A stretch of 64,000 nt of DNA from Microvirga sp. (GTDB taxonomy: Bacteria > Pseudomonadota > Alphaproteobacteria > Rhizobiales > Beijerinckiaceae). The notes below the pieces were generated by a model. The model was not told the DNA's origin. It worked only from the letters and a program-made list of their open reading frames with translations, and did no database searches. This document shows, piece after piece, positions 1 to 8,307 of the stretch (position 1 is its first letter; every line of letters begins with the position of its first letter). Both the position numbers and the translations under genes were made by a program. The stretch spans positions 186,001-250,000 of the forward strand of contig NZ_JACXAB010000004.1 in the NCBI RefSeq assembly GCF_014699075.1. Reading direction: 5' to 3'.

Positions 1-680
1 CCGAGCAGTTCGGCTCCCGTGCCGGAGAGGCTGATCTGGCCATTTTCCAGCACGTAGCCGTAATCCGCCATTTCGAGCACCTGGAACACGTTCTGCTCGA
101 TGATGAGGATGGAGAGATTGCGCTCGCGGATCTTCGCAATCGACTCGAAGAGTCGGTCCACCATGATGGGCGCAAGACCCAGCGACGGCTCGTCGAGGGC
201 AAGCACCTTGGGTAGGGCCATCAGCGCTCGGCCGACGGCCACCATCTGCTGCTGTCCGCCCGACAGGGTGGAAGCCCTCTGGTAGCGGCGCTCGGCCAGG
301 ATGGGAAAGAGCTCATAGACCTCTTCTAGCGTTTCATTGCGCCGCTCGTAGGCTCGCTTGCTGTGCGCGCCGACCATCAGGTTTTCCAGGATGGTCATGT
401 CGGCGAACAGCTGCTTGCCTTCGGGCGATTGAACGAAGCCGGCCTGAACCACCCTGTGAGGCGCAAGGCCGTGGATGGACTCTCCATAGAGTTCCGAGAA
501 GCCGGAGTCCGCCTTCACGAGGCCGGAGATAGTACGCAGCAGAGTGGTCTTGCCTGCGCCGTTCGCGCCGATGAGGGCCACGATGGTGCCCGGCTTCAGC
601 TCAAGGTCAACGCCGCGCAGGACACGGATGTCACCATAGCCCGAGGTGAGCCCGGCAATCTTAAGTGCGGGCTTGTACAT
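1..680 (-). CDS. livF: Branched-chain amino acid-type ABC transporter ATP-binding protein LivF (partial, C-terminus off window)
   Basis: Cytoplasmic ATPase subunit of a LivFGMH-K importer. The frame opens at the ATG at 680 and is still open at base 1; only about 10 residues of a ~235-residue family protein should be missing. Walker A GANGAGKTT (residues 38-46), the canonical signature LSGGQQQ (139-145) and Walker B ALDEPSLGLAP are all visible. The start codon sits inside the 3' end of livG (20-nt overlap), so the two are probably translationally coupled and LivF is the last gene of the operon seen here. The substrate cannot be read from the ATPase; the acyl-CoA catabolic genes next door suggest an organic or aromatic acid as easily as an amino acid. 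Confidence 0.93.
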   Translation of the reverse strand, partial: MYKPALKIAGLTSGYGDIRVLRGVDLELKPGTIVALIGANGAGKTTLLRTISGLVKADSGFSELYGESIHGLAPHRVVQAGFVQSPEGKQLFADMTILENLMVGAHSKRAYERRNETLEEVYELFPILAERRYQRASTLSGGQQQMVAVGRALMALPKVLALDEPSLGLAPIMVDRLFESIAKIRERNLSILIIEQNVFQVLEMADYGYVLENGQISLSGTGAELL

Positions 681-1398
681 AACGCTCTCCAAAGTATGCC
701 TTGAGGACTTCGGGGGAGGTGACGACGTCTTTCGGCTTGCCGTCTGCGATGAGGGAGCCATAGTCGAGCACGATCACCCGGTCACTGAGCGCCATGATCA
801 CCTTCATGACGTGCTCGACGATGAGCACGCTGACGCCGCGCGCCCTTACCTTCTTCACCAACTCGACCATCTCGCTGGCTTCGTTGGGGGTAGCACCCGC
901 TACGACCTCGTCCATGAGGAGTAGGCGCGGCTGCGTGGACAGGGCGCGTCCCAGTTCAAGCTTGCGGCGGTCAAAGGCTGTCAGGTTGTGGGCTTCCGTA
1001 TCACCTTTCCGCTCGAGGCCGAGGAACGCCGCAATCTCCTCGGCGGCCGCGCGGATGCGCTTCCGATCAGAGCTGCGGGAAAAGCCGCCTACCATGAGGT
1101 TCTCCACCACGGTGAGGTCACCAAAGGGCTTGGAGAGCTGAAAGGTGCGGCCGATGCCGGCGCGGCACACTTCCCAGGGCTTGGAACCTGCGATGTTGTG
1201 GCCACCGAGCTTGATCGTGCCCTCGTCAGGCTTGTGGAATCCAGCAATCATGTTGAAGGCGGTGGTCTTGCCTGCGCCATTCGGACCGAGCAAGCCGAGG
1301 ATCTCGCCCTCGTTTACGTTGAACGAAAGCTTCTTGACGGCCTGCAATCCGCCAAAGCGTTTGGAGATGCCGTTGACTTCGAGAAGCGACCCGCTCAT
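661..1398 (-). CDS. livG: Branched-chain amino acid-type ABC transporter ATP-binding protein LivG
   Basis: Second ATPase of the importer, 245 residues, usual LivG length. Walker A GPNGAGKTT at residues 38-46, Q-loop Gln in TFQLSKPF (about 87) and Walker B LLLMDE (159-164). The ABC signature is not LSGGQ but LTAFDRRKLELGRAL (139-153), a degenerate form also met in this transporter branch, so the two ATP sites of a LivF/LivG dimer would be unequal. The ATG at 1398 overlaps the livM stop by 4 nt (ATGA). The C-terminal YFGERY is typical of LivG. A longer open frame continues upstream through livM but is out of frame with the real permease and is not used. Confidence 0.94.
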   Translation of the reverse strand: MSGSLLEVNGISKRFGGLQAVKKLSFNVNEGEILGLLGPNGAGKTTAFNMIAGFHKPDEGTIKLGGHNIAGSKPWEVCRAGIGRTFQLSKPFGDLTVVENLMVGGFSRSSDRKRIRAAAEEIAAFLGLERKGDTEAHNLTAFDRRKLELGRALSTQPRLLLMDEVVAGATPNEASEMVELVKKVRARGVSVLIVEHVMKVIMALSDRVIVLDYGSLIADGKPKDVVTSPEVLKAYFGERYVQART

Positions 1399-2423
1399 GC
1401 CGGATTCCTCCTGCGGAAGAGGCCCACCGCCAAGTTCTTCAGGGGCTCCAGGACGCCCTTCGGGAAGTAGAGCACCGCGAGCATCAACACGATGCCGTAG
1501 ATGACGAGGTGCAGACCCAAGAAGGTGCCACCGAGATAGCCCCGCGTGACTTCTGCTAACGGCGTGAGGATCAGCGCGCCGATCAGTGGTCCGAAGGCCG
1601 TGCCCTGACCGCCGATGATGCTCATCAGGGCCATGTCGATGGAGAGCTCGGTGCCCATGTTTCGCTCGGGATTGATGTAGCGGAAGAACTGCGCGTAGAA
1701 GCTGCCGCCCAGCGCCGTCATGAACGCGCTGATGGCGAAGGCCGTCAGCGTGTAGCGGGTGGGGGAGATCCCAAGCGCCTCCGCTGCGTCGCGGTCTCCC
1801 CGGATCGCTTTGAGGCAGTAGCCCAGCTTCGAGCGCTCCATGATCAGGGTCGCAAGAATAGCGAGCGCCAGCATGCCGAGGATGATGTAGTAGTAGGGAA
1901 TCTTGCCGCCAAACTGGAAGGCCGCGAAGCTTTCGCCGACCATCGGCACCACCAGGCCTTCGGCCCCTTTGATGTGGAAGCCCAGGAAGGTGTCGGTGTT
2001 CTCCACCCAGATGCGCACGATCTCTGCGAAAGCGATGGTGGTGAGGGTGAAGTACGGGCCCTTGAGGCGGAAAGTCGGGTAGCCGATCACCACCGAGAGA
2101 GCGGCCGCTGCGAGCCCGCCCACAATCATGCCGAGCCAGGGCGAGAGCCCAAAGGTGGTGAACAGCAGCACGGACACGTAGCCGCCCATGCCACTGAACA
2201 TGGCGTGGCCGAGGGAGAGCTGTCCCACATAGCCGCACAGGAAGTTCCAGGCCGTCGCCATGTAGGCGAAGAACAGCACCATGATGGCCGAGTGAATGAA
2301 GAAGCTGTCCTGCGTGACAAGCGGAAGGCCCGCCGCCAGGAGCAGCACAATCAACGCCAGGGCTGGCCCTTTGGAGAAGCCGACCGGAGCGGTTCTGTCG
2401 AGAGGGATGGTGGAAACTGTCAT
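1395..2423 (-). CDS. livM: Branched-chain amino acid-type ABC transporter permease LivM
   Basis: Inner-membrane channel subunit, 342 residues. Hydrophobic helices run through most of the chain (for example residues 20-45 and 85-110). The permease-conserved stretch around GQLSLGHAMFSGMGGY marks the LivM family, and the region around KAIRGDRDAAEALGI is the cytoplasmic loop that contacts the ATPases. It overlaps livH upstream and livG downstream by 4 nt each (ATGA junctions), so livH-livM-livG-livF is one tightly coupled operon. It pairs with LivH to form the pore; the binding protein gene lies just upstream. Confidence 0.94.
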   Translation of the reverse strand: MTVSTIPLDRTAPVGFSKGPALALIVLLLAAGLPLVTQDSFFIHSAIMVLFFAYMATAWNFLCGYVGQLSLGHAMFSGMGGYVSVLLFTTFGLSPWLGMIVGGLAAAALSVVIGYPTFRLKGPYFTLTTIAFAEIVRIWVENTDTFLGFHIKGAEGLVVPMVGESFAAFQFGGKIPYYYIILGMLALAILATLIMERSKLGYCLKAIRGDRDAAEALGISPTRYTLTAFAISAFMTALGGSFYAQFFRYINPERNMGTELSIDMALMSIIGGQGTAFGPLIGALILTPLAEVTRGYLGGTFLGLHLVIYGIVLMLAVLYFPKGVLEPLKNLAVGLFRRRNPA

Positions 2424-3304
2424 GCTTTACCCATGATGCCGGCCGGTCGAACCAGCAGAACCAAGATGAAGAGGCCAAGGGAGAAGATGGCGGCGGAGGT
2501 GGCGGTGACAAATTGCGATGCCACCGCTTCAAAGACGCCGATGACGAGGCCGCCGATGATCGAACCTGGGATGCTTCCCATGCCGCCGAGAACCACCACA
2601 ATGAACGACTTGATGCCGAAGGCGAGGCCGATGGTCGGGGTGGCTGGGATGAAGGGCGAGATGAGCGCGCCGAAGAGACCGAGAATCGCACAGCCAAGGC
2701 CGAAGGTTACGGCGTAGACCTTCGGCACGTCGATGCCGGACATGGCCGCCGCATCGCGGTTCTGCGCTGTGGCGCGAATGGCGCGACCGGCATGGGAGTG
2801 GCGCAGCCAGAACGACACGCCGACCGCGACCAGAATGGCCGCCAAGGCCGCGATCAGGCGTGGAATGTTCACCGGGATCGGCCCAAGCATCAGCGAGGGC
2901 AGGTAATAAGACAGCTGGACCGAGCGGACGTCAGGCCCAAACGCCATCAGGGCGACGTTGTCCAGCACCAGGAAGACGCCGCAGGTGAGAAGCAGGGCGC
3001 TCAGGGGCTCAACAACCAGCGCCCGCTCGCGGCGGATCAGTGGCGAGATGATCACGCTCTGCACGAAGTAGCCGAGCGCGAACATGGCCGGGACTGTGAC
3101 GATGGCGCTGAGATATGGATCGATGCCGAGCAGGTTCCAGCACCAGAAGGACAGGTACAGGGACAGCATCAGGAACGACCCGTGGGCGAAGTTCACGACG
3201 CGCAACACGCCGAAGATGAGGCTGAGCCCTAAGGCAATGCCGCCGTAGATGCCACCTTGCAGGAGGCCGTTCACGACGGCAAAGGATAAGATAAAAGGGT
3301 CCAT
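2420..3304 (-). CDS. livH: Branched-chain amino acid-type ABC transporter permease LivH
   Basis: Partner permease of LivM, 294 residues, typical LivH length. The N-terminal region GLLQGGIYGGIALGLSLIFG, the ATAQNRDAAAMSGID coupling loop (about residues 180-194) and the C-terminal GGMGSIPGSIIGGLVIG are family hallmarks. ATG at 3304; its stop overlaps the livM start by 4 nt. It is separated from the upstream binding-protein gene by 111 nt that contain a GC-rich hairpin, an arrangement that often lets the binding protein be made in excess over the membrane subunits. Confidence 0.94.
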   Translation of the reverse strand: MDPFILSFAVVNGLLQGGIYGGIALGLSLIFGVLRVVNFAHGSFLMLSLYLSFWCWNLLGIDPYLSAIVTVPAMFALGYFVQSVIISPLIRRERALVVEPLSALLLTCGVFLVLDNVALMAFGPDVRSVQLSYYLPSLMLGPIPVNIPRLIAALAAILVAVGVSFWLRHSHAGRAIRATAQNRDAAAMSGIDVPKVYAVTFGLGCAILGLFGALISPFIPATPTIGLAFGIKSFIVVVLGGMGSIPGSIIGGLVIGVFEAVASQFVTATSAAIFSLGLFILVLLVRPAGIMGKA

Positions 3305-3381
3305 GGACTTCCGCTACGCTCTAATCAGTCGGATTGGAATCCGGCGCCGTTGCTCCTTGGAAAAGGACGGCTCGCGGACGC

Positions 3382-3405
3382 GAGGGCGGCAGGTTCGCCG
3401 CCCTC
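3382..3405 (-). terminator. Intercistronic hairpin between binding protein and livH
   Basis: A perfect 9-bp GC-rich stem (GAGGGCGGC with GCCGCCCTC) and 6-nt loop lie just after the binding-protein stop. On the minus strand no strong T-run follows directly; the nearest is CCTTTT about 16 nt on. It is therefore better read as a partial terminator or mRNA-stabilising hairpin than a full stop. A second short stem (CTCGC/GCGAG, 3371-3384) overlaps it. Confidence 0.5.
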
Positions 3406-3415
3406 CTTGGTTTGA

Positions 3416-4711
3416 TCAGGAGTTAGGACGCTCGGACCAGGTCGGCACGGGCCACGACGGCTTCACGCCCGGCGCACGGTTTTCCGCCGGCCACACGGTG
3501 CGGCGCTTGCCTTCGATGTTCTGAGAGATCGCCCCGTGAGCATGGGTGTTCTGACCCTGCTCGTCGAACTTGATCTGCTGATAGCCGGTGGCCAGGGCTG
3601 GGCCGGATTTGATGTCCGTGGCGGCGAGCGCATCGCGGAGCTTCGTGCGGTCGGCGGAGCCGGCACGCTCGAGAGCGTCCTTGATCACATAGACACCAGA
3701 TAGTCCTTGTGCGGTGTAGGCGCTCATGGGATAGCCGAGCACTTCTTTGCTGCGCTTGTCAGCTTCGAGGATCATCGGATCCTTGGTGACTTCCGTGATG
3801 TCGATCTGGAAGTCTTCCTGCACGAAGTAGTAGCCCACAGCGCGCGGCGGGACGGCCTTATAGAAGGCTGGGTCTTCGGTACCGCCGCCCACCGAGTGAA
3901 TACCGAAAGGCACATCCAGGCGCTGCTCCATGAGCTGGCGCGACAGAATAAGGTGGTCGGGGGTGTAGAAGGCCACGATCAGGGCCTCAGGTTTCGTCGA
4001 ACGAACCTTCAATAGCTGATTGGAAAAGTCCACTTGGTTGGGTGGGGCCGCTTCGTCGAGCACGACCGAATAGCCGCGCTCACTTGCGAACTTCTTGATG
4101 TTCGCTGCATGCGAGCGTCCCCAGTCGGTACCCTCGTAGATAACGCCGAGGGTCTTGGGCTTCTTGCCCGTCTCCTTTGAGAGCAGGTCGATGGCGTCCA
4201 CCTGTTCGCGGGCGTCGTAGTTGGCCTTGTTGTTGATGCGGAAAACGTATTTGAAGTTGCGCTCCGTGATTTCGTCCTTCACGGCGCCGACCACCACCCA
4301 AGGGGTCTTGTAGCGCTCGGCCACTTCGGTCGCCGGGAAGGTAACGGCACTGTTGAACGCGCCGCACAGGGCGGCGACGTTCTCGCGGGTGACGAGGCGT
4401 TCGGTTTCGGTCACGCCGATATCGGCCTTGGATTGGCTGTCGCCGAAGACGACGTTCAGCTTGGCGCCACCCATGGATTTGATCCCTCCCTCGCGGTTGA
4501 TCTGATCCACGGCGATCTCGGCACCGACCTTTGTCTGGCTACCCACGCTAGCGGAGCCGCCGGAGAGCGGAAGCACGCAACCGATGGTGACTGTCGGAGC
4601 GGCTTGGGCAAAAGCGAAGCTTGCATAAAACGTAAGCGCCCCAAACGTCAGCGCTCCTGTCAGCAGGTTGGATTTGTTGGCAGTGGTACGCTGTGATCGA
4701 TGATTAGACAT
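3416..4711 (-). CDS. ABC transporter substrate-binding protein (Peripla_BP_6 / LivK type)
   Basis: Periplasmic receptor of the adjacent Liv-type importer. The start at 4711 is chosen over an upstream in-frame codon because GGGAGGATCAT-ATG gives a strong ribosome site and because the protein then begins with a signal peptide: basic start, hydrophobic stretch LLTGALTFGALTF, cleavage likely near FAFA-QA. The mature protein starts TVTIGCVLPLSGGSASVG, the fold's first strand and ligand-binding loop, with the hinge sequence AVTFPATEVAERYKTPWVVVG following. 431 residues. It heads the liv operon. The ligand is not deducible; the operon lies in an acyl-CoA catabolic cluster, so a carboxylate is plausible. 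Confidence 0.92.
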   Translation of the reverse strand: MSNHRSQRTTANKSNLLTGALTFGALTFYASFAFAQAAPTVTIGCVLPLSGGSASVGSQTKVGAEIAVDQINREGGIKSMGGAKLNVVFGDSQSKADIGVTETERLVTRENVAALCGAFNSAVTFPATEVAERYKTPWVVVGAVKDEITERNFKYVFRINNKANYDAREQVDAIDLLSKETGKKPKTLGVIYEGTDWGRSHAANIKKFASERGYSVVLDEAAPPNQVDFSNQLLKVRSTKPEALIVAFYTPDHLILSRQLMEQRLDVPFGIHSVGGGTEDPAFYKAVPPRAVGYYFVQEDFQIDITEVTKDPMILEADKRSKEVLGYPMSAYTAQGLSGVYVIKDALERAGSADRTKLRDALAATDIKSGPALATGYQQIKFDEQGQNTHAHGAISQNIEGKRRTVWPAENRAPGVKPSWPVPTWSERPNS

Positions 4712-4821
4712 ATGATCCTCCCAGATTACGAATTGTCTGTTTTTCGTCTTTGGGGCGCGGACTCGTTTTTTGGCGTCGATATGCCTGCGCTCCAAGAACG
4801 ATCTCACGATGGGTAACTTGA

Positions 4822-5001
4822 TCAATCTCGTCGCTGGTCTGCAGATGAGACCATTTCCACCGAGCACGTGAGCAGATCAGGCGTGTTCGGGGTATTTGCA
4901 CGCGGCATGTCTTTGCGGATCGCGAGGTTTGTAGTGTTCAACCGCGCAAGCCGTTCGGGTGTGAGTTTAGCGCTCTTCGGGCGTCTCGGCATCCGTCCCA
5001 T
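4822..5001 (-). CDS. Small hypothetical protein (59 aa), unrecognised
   Basis: A 59-residue basic protein beginning MGRMPRRPKSAKLTPERLARL. It is listed because the ATG at 5001 is preceded by AAGGAGAGGAAAC, one of the best ribosome-binding sites in this region, and because the interval between the liv operon and the tautomerase gene holds no other gene. I do not recognise the sequence; the SAKLTPERLARLNTTNLAIRK stretch looks helical. It could be a short regulator or a degraded leftover of a longer gene. It lies 110 nt upstream of the liv binding-protein start, in the same direction, and could be co-transcribed with it. Confidence 0.33.
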   Translation of the reverse strand: MGRMPRRPKSAKLTPERLARLNTTNLAIRKDMPRANTPNTPDLLTCSVEMVSSADQRRD

Positions 5002-5109
5002 GTTTCCTCTCCTTGATGCGGATACTCGCCCGCATCTAAGCCCCTGCCGCTCGTGCGATCTTATTCTTTCGCGGTAGATTGTTTTATTTTCATAGACGCT
5101 AACCTTCAT

Positions 5110-5168
5110 ATTGTTTTATGACAATACCTAGAATTGTACCATAATTCGCCGTGTCGAATTGATACAAT
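5110..5168. promoter_or_regulatory. AT-rich divergent control region with inverted repeats (putative operators)
   Basis: Two short inverted repeats lie close together in the AT-rich space between the minus-strand liv genes and the plus-strand tautomerase gene: ATTGT-N6-ACAAT at 5110-5125 and ATTG-ATA-CAAT at 5158-5168, with a related GAATT-N7-AATTC at 5131-5147. Short TTG/CAA palindromes of this kind are typical for GntR/FCD regulators, and such a regulator is encoded at 11449-12996. Assignment of that protein to these sites is inference. The remainder of 4712-5282 holds only the small ORF above. Confidence 0.4.
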
Positions 5169-5282
5169 CGCTTGCAGCCCCATGGCTCAGCTCTTCTGAG
5201 ACTCATGATGAGCTCCCTTACACTGCGGGTTTTTCGCAAAGCGAAGTCGCTTTTTTCGAACCAACCTCAAGGAGGAAAAGCC

Positions 5283-5504
5283 ATGCCGATCGTCAGCATC
5301 GTTCTGCTGGAGGGGCGTAATCAGGCTCAGAAGGACGCTATGTATGCGGAGGTGACGCAGGCCTTGTGCCGCACGCTCGGTTGCCCTCCCGAACAGGTGC
5401 GGATCATGGTGCAGGATTACGCGCTCGGAAACTTCGCTGTTGCAGGAACGTCCGTCGCTACCGCCCGAGAGCAGGCGGCGCGGAAGAAAGAAGAGGCGTC
5501 ATAA
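5283..5504 (+). CDS. 4-oxalocrotonate tautomerase family enzyme
   Basis: 73-residue tautomerase. After Met removal the chain starts with the catalytic Pro1, and the canonical 4-OT residues fall at their textbook positions: Arg11 (LEGRNQ), Arg39 (EQVRIM) and Phe50 (LGNFAV). A 2-hydroxymuconate or 2-oxo-acid enol/keto isomerase activity is therefore likely. Family members are 60-75 residues and form hexamers. The start at 5283 has a strong AAGGAGG site at the right spacing; an upstream in-frame start would lack Pro1. It stands alone, converging with the acyl-CoA ligase gene, at the edge of the catabolic cluster, which hints that ring-derived or dienoic acids pass through this pathway. Confidence 0.9.
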   Translation: MPIVSIVLLEGRNQAQKDAMYAEVTQALCRTLGCPPEQVRIMVQDYALGNFAVAGTSVATAREQAARKKEEAS

Positions 5505-5542
5505 GATGACGTTCGTCTTCCATGCCGCTGACCCGCAGGGAT

Positions 5543-7138
5543 CTAGGTCCCAGAGGAAGTAAGGTTGTTCCTCCTGCTTTCCGAGCGGGCATCCTCCAGC
5601 AAACGGCGAAGTTCGGTCTTCAGCACCTTGCCCATAGGGTTCTTGGGCAGTTCCTTAAGAATGAGCCACTGGCGGGGACGCTCGTAATCAGCAAGCTTGT
5701 CGGCGCAAAAGCGAGCGATCTCGTTCGTGTCCAACGCGACGCCTTCTTCTGGCACCACGCAGGCCGCCACATCCTCTCCCAGGTCCGGATGGGGGACGGA
5801 CACGACGGCGGCCTCGCGCACGCCCGGGAAGCGATAGAGCACATGCTCCACTGCGACTGATGCGATCTTCAGGCCGCCCCGGTTGATCACGTCCTTTTTG
5901 CGATCCGTGAAGAACAGAAACTCTTCATCGTCGAGATGGCCCACATCTCCGGTGCAGATCCCCCCGTCGCGAAACGCCTCTTCGGTGGCCTGTGGGTTGC
6001 GAAAGTAGCCTCTGGCCACGCCAGGGCCCTTGATCACGATCTCGCCGGTGGCGCCGGCCGGAACCAGTTTGCCCTCGTCGTCAACAATCTCGATGGTGCA
6101 GTAGGGCATAGCCGCTCCGATGGAACCGTGCTTGCGCCACATGTCGGCTGGTTGAAGACGGGAGCCCGAGGGACCACTTTCGGTCATGCCGTAGATCTGA
6201 ACCTGCTCTACCCATGGCCAACGTTCCGAGATGCGGCGGATCACCTCCGATGGCATGGCCGAGCCGCCATAGCCGACGCGCCGCAGGCTGGTGGTGTCGA
6301 AGCGGCCACGGGCATATTCCTCGATCATGAAATGCACCACCGACGGCACACCGTGGTAGAAGGTGGTCTGCTCAGCAGCAATCAGGCGCAAACGCCCGGC
6401 ATTATCGAGGGGCTCCTCGAACACGAAGCCGCCCCCTTGAACCCAACTGGACATGCAGCCGAGGTTGAGGGCGGAGCTTGTAAAGAATGGCCATCCCGCT
6501 TGATAGAGATCACGCTCGGTGAGCCCGAGTGCTGTCCCGCAGGAAAGCCCTGCGCCGATCATGGAGCGGTGGTCGTGCATCACTGCCTTAGACCGGGCGG
6601 TTGTGCCCGAAGTGAAGAGGAGACAGGCTAACAGTGTTTGGTCGCCCGGATCCGACGGGAGAGGGGCAAAGGGCTCTTCCAAAGGTTCGGGCCAGCGCTC
6701 CTGATCGTCGGCGGCTAGACCCACCACCAGGGCTCTTGCTGGGGGGTGGAGGCGCGCGATGCGGTGCGCTCCATCGGTGGTGGTTACCACCGCCGCAGGC
6801 TCCACAAGCTCCAGAGCGTGGCCGAGCTCCTCGTCCGCATAACGCGTGTTAAGCGGCACGACCGCCACACCCAAGCGAAGGGCGGAGAGCGCAGTGAGGA
6901 TGCATTCGCGGCCCGCCTCATTGCCGAGGAGCACGCCGATCCGGTCTCCCTTGCCGAAGCCCATGCGGGCCAAGCCTCGCGCTGTCGACTCCATCCGATT
7001 AACCAGCTGGGCATAAGTGAGCCGGTCGCGCCAGCCGTTGATAGAGTGCGCGGACAAGGCGATGCGATGGGGCGCTTCGCCGGCGCGCTTGCGCAGAAGG
7101 TCAGGTACGGTGAGAGACAGAACAGTGGGATCGGACAT
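5543..7138 (-). CDS. AMP-forming acyl-CoA synthetase (class I adenylate-forming)
   Basis: Activates a carboxylic acid to its CoA thioester using ATP. 531 residues from the ATG at 7138; a GTG six codons upstream is the alternative. Adenylation motifs in order: FTSGTTARSKAVMHDH (A3), YGMTESGP (A5), the TGDVGHLDDEEFLFFTDRKKD hinge (A7/A8), GGLKIASVAVEHVL, and PKNPMGKVLK with the C-terminal catalytic Lys (A10). The A3 loop is unusual: it reads SGTTARSKA where most relatives have SGTTGxPKG, keeping the Lys but losing the Gly and Pro. It is transcribed divergently from the dehydrogenase/hydratase operon at 7314 and probably feeds it; the substrate is unknown. Confidence 0.9.
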   Translation of the reverse strand: MSDPTVLSLTVPDLLRKRAGEAPHRIALSAHSINGWRDRLTYAQLVNRMESTARGLARMGFGKGDRIGVLLGNEAGRECILTALSALRLGVAVVPLNTRYADEELGHALELVEPAAVVTTTDGAHRIARLHPPARALVVGLAADDQERWPEPLEEPFAPLPSDPGDQTLLACLLFTSGTTARSKAVMHDHRSMIGAGLSCGTALGLTERDLYQAGWPFFTSSALNLGCMSSWVQGGGFVFEEPLDNAGRLRLIAAEQTTFYHGVPSVVHFMIEEYARGRFDTTSLRRVGYGGSAMPSEVIRRISERWPWVEQVQIYGMTESGPSGSRLQPADMWRKHGSIGAAMPYCTIEIVDDEGKLVPAGATGEIVIKGPGVARGYFRNPQATEEAFRDGGICTGDVGHLDDEEFLFFTDRKKDVINRGGLKIASVAVEHVLYRFPGVREAAVVSVPHPDLGEDVAACVVPEEGVALDTNEIARFCADKLADYERPRQWLILKELPKNPMGKVLKTELRRLLEDARSESRRNNLTSSGT

Positions 7139-7313
7139 GGCTAAAAGCAGCTCCACAAGCGCGATACGAAACTAACGTGATTTCGCCGGGGCGGAGGGTC
7201 GTCGTCAAAGCGAGCTTTGGTCTTCACAGCGGACCAATATGCGTGTTGTCGCGGCTGCGGTCTTCGCGTTTCCTTCATTCACGCAGCCACTCGCCGCGAT
7301 GAGGACTGATGCC

Positions 7314-8297
7314 ATGCCGATCGCCCGTGAGGTCAGAATCCGCGCCTATGGCGGCCCTGACGCTTTAGCCGTTGAAGAGGTGGATCTGCCCGCCCCGGGA
7401 CCAGGGCAGGTGCTGCTGACCCAGCATGCCGTGGGGATCAACTTCATCGACGTCTATCACCGCAAAGGCGTTTTTCCGATTCCCCATCTGCCGGGCGCTA
7501 TTGGGGTCGAGGCTGCGGGGGTCGTGGAGGTGGTGGGCGAGGGCGTGACCCGTCTGAAGCCAGGCGACCGGGTCGCCTATGCGGGTCCGCCCATCGGCTC
7601 CTATGTGAGCGCACGCCTTATGGCTGAGAAGAGCCTTGTGAAGATCCCAGACGCTGTTGGCTTCGAAGACGCCGCGGCGCTGATGCTTCAGGGCATGACC
7701 ACGCACATGTTGATCACCCGTGTGCGCCCGCTGGGGGCGGGCGATACGGTTTTGGTACACGCGGCGGCCGGCGGGCTCGGGTTGCTCATCACCCAATGGG
7801 CGAGGGCGCTCGGCGCGAGGGTCATAGGCACGGTCGGCTCCGAGGCCAAGGGAGAACTGGCGCTGAAGGCCGGCTGCTCCGACGTGATCCTTTACCGCGA
7901 GCAGGACTTCGTGGCCGAGACCAAGCTCCTGACCGACGGCGCAGGCGTCGAAGTCGTTTACGAGGGGCTCGGCGGCAGTATTCTTGAACGTTCCCTCGAC
8001 TGCCTGAAGCCGTTCGGGTTGGCGGTCAATCTCGGGCAGATCGGCGACGGCTTGGCAAAACTCGATCTCGCCCAGCTCGGCCCTCAACGCTCGCTCTCCG
8101 TAGCCGTACCTGGGGTTTTCGCCCATCTGCGCACCCTGCCGGATTTGCAGGCTGGTGCGGATGAGATGTTCGCCATGATCACCTCCGGGAAGGTGAAAGC
8201 CACCGTGGGCCTCCGTCTTCCCCTCCAGGATGCCGGCGAGGCGCACCGCCAGCTTGAAGCCGGCGTGACGTCCGGCTCGCTCGTGCTCGTGCCATAA
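7314..8297 (+). CDS. Zinc-independent quinone oxidoreductase (MDR superfamily)
   Basis: NADPH-dependent quinone or enone reductase, 327 residues from ATG 7314 (GAGG nine bases upstream), matching the 324-327 residues of Qor. N-terminal GroES-like domain (VGINFIDVYHRKG, the quinone-site region), then a Rossmann domain with the NADPH loop AAAGGLG. No Zn ligands of classical alcohol dehydrogenases are seen. First gene of an operon with two acyl-CoA dehydrogenases and a hydratase; eleven bases separate it from the next gene. In this context it might reduce an alpha,beta-unsaturated intermediate rather than a quinone, but that is inference. Confidence 0.9.
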   Translation: MPIAREVRIRAYGGPDALAVEEVDLPAPGPGQVLLTQHAVGINFIDVYHRKGVFPIPHLPGAIGVEAAGVVEVVGEGVTRLKPGDRVAYAGPPIGSYVSARLMAEKSLVKIPDAVGFEDAAALMLQGMTTHMLITRVRPLGAGDTVLVHAAAGGLGLLITQWARALGARVIGTVGSEAKGELALKAGCSDVILYREQDFVAETKLLTDGAGVEVVYEGLGGSILERSLDCLKPFGLAVNLGQIGDGLAKLDLAQLGPQRSLSVAVPGVFAHLRTLPDLQAGADEMFAMITSGKVKATVGLRLPLQDAGEAHRQLEAGVTSGSLVLVP

Positions 8298-8307
8298 GGA
8301 ACCCGCC

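Noticed and set aside
661-2697. A 678-codon minus-strand frame that appears to fuse a permease-like part to LivG
   Set aside because: The upstream part is out of frame with LivM, which has its own well-supported frame; LivG starts at the ATG at 1398 with a 4-nt overlap.
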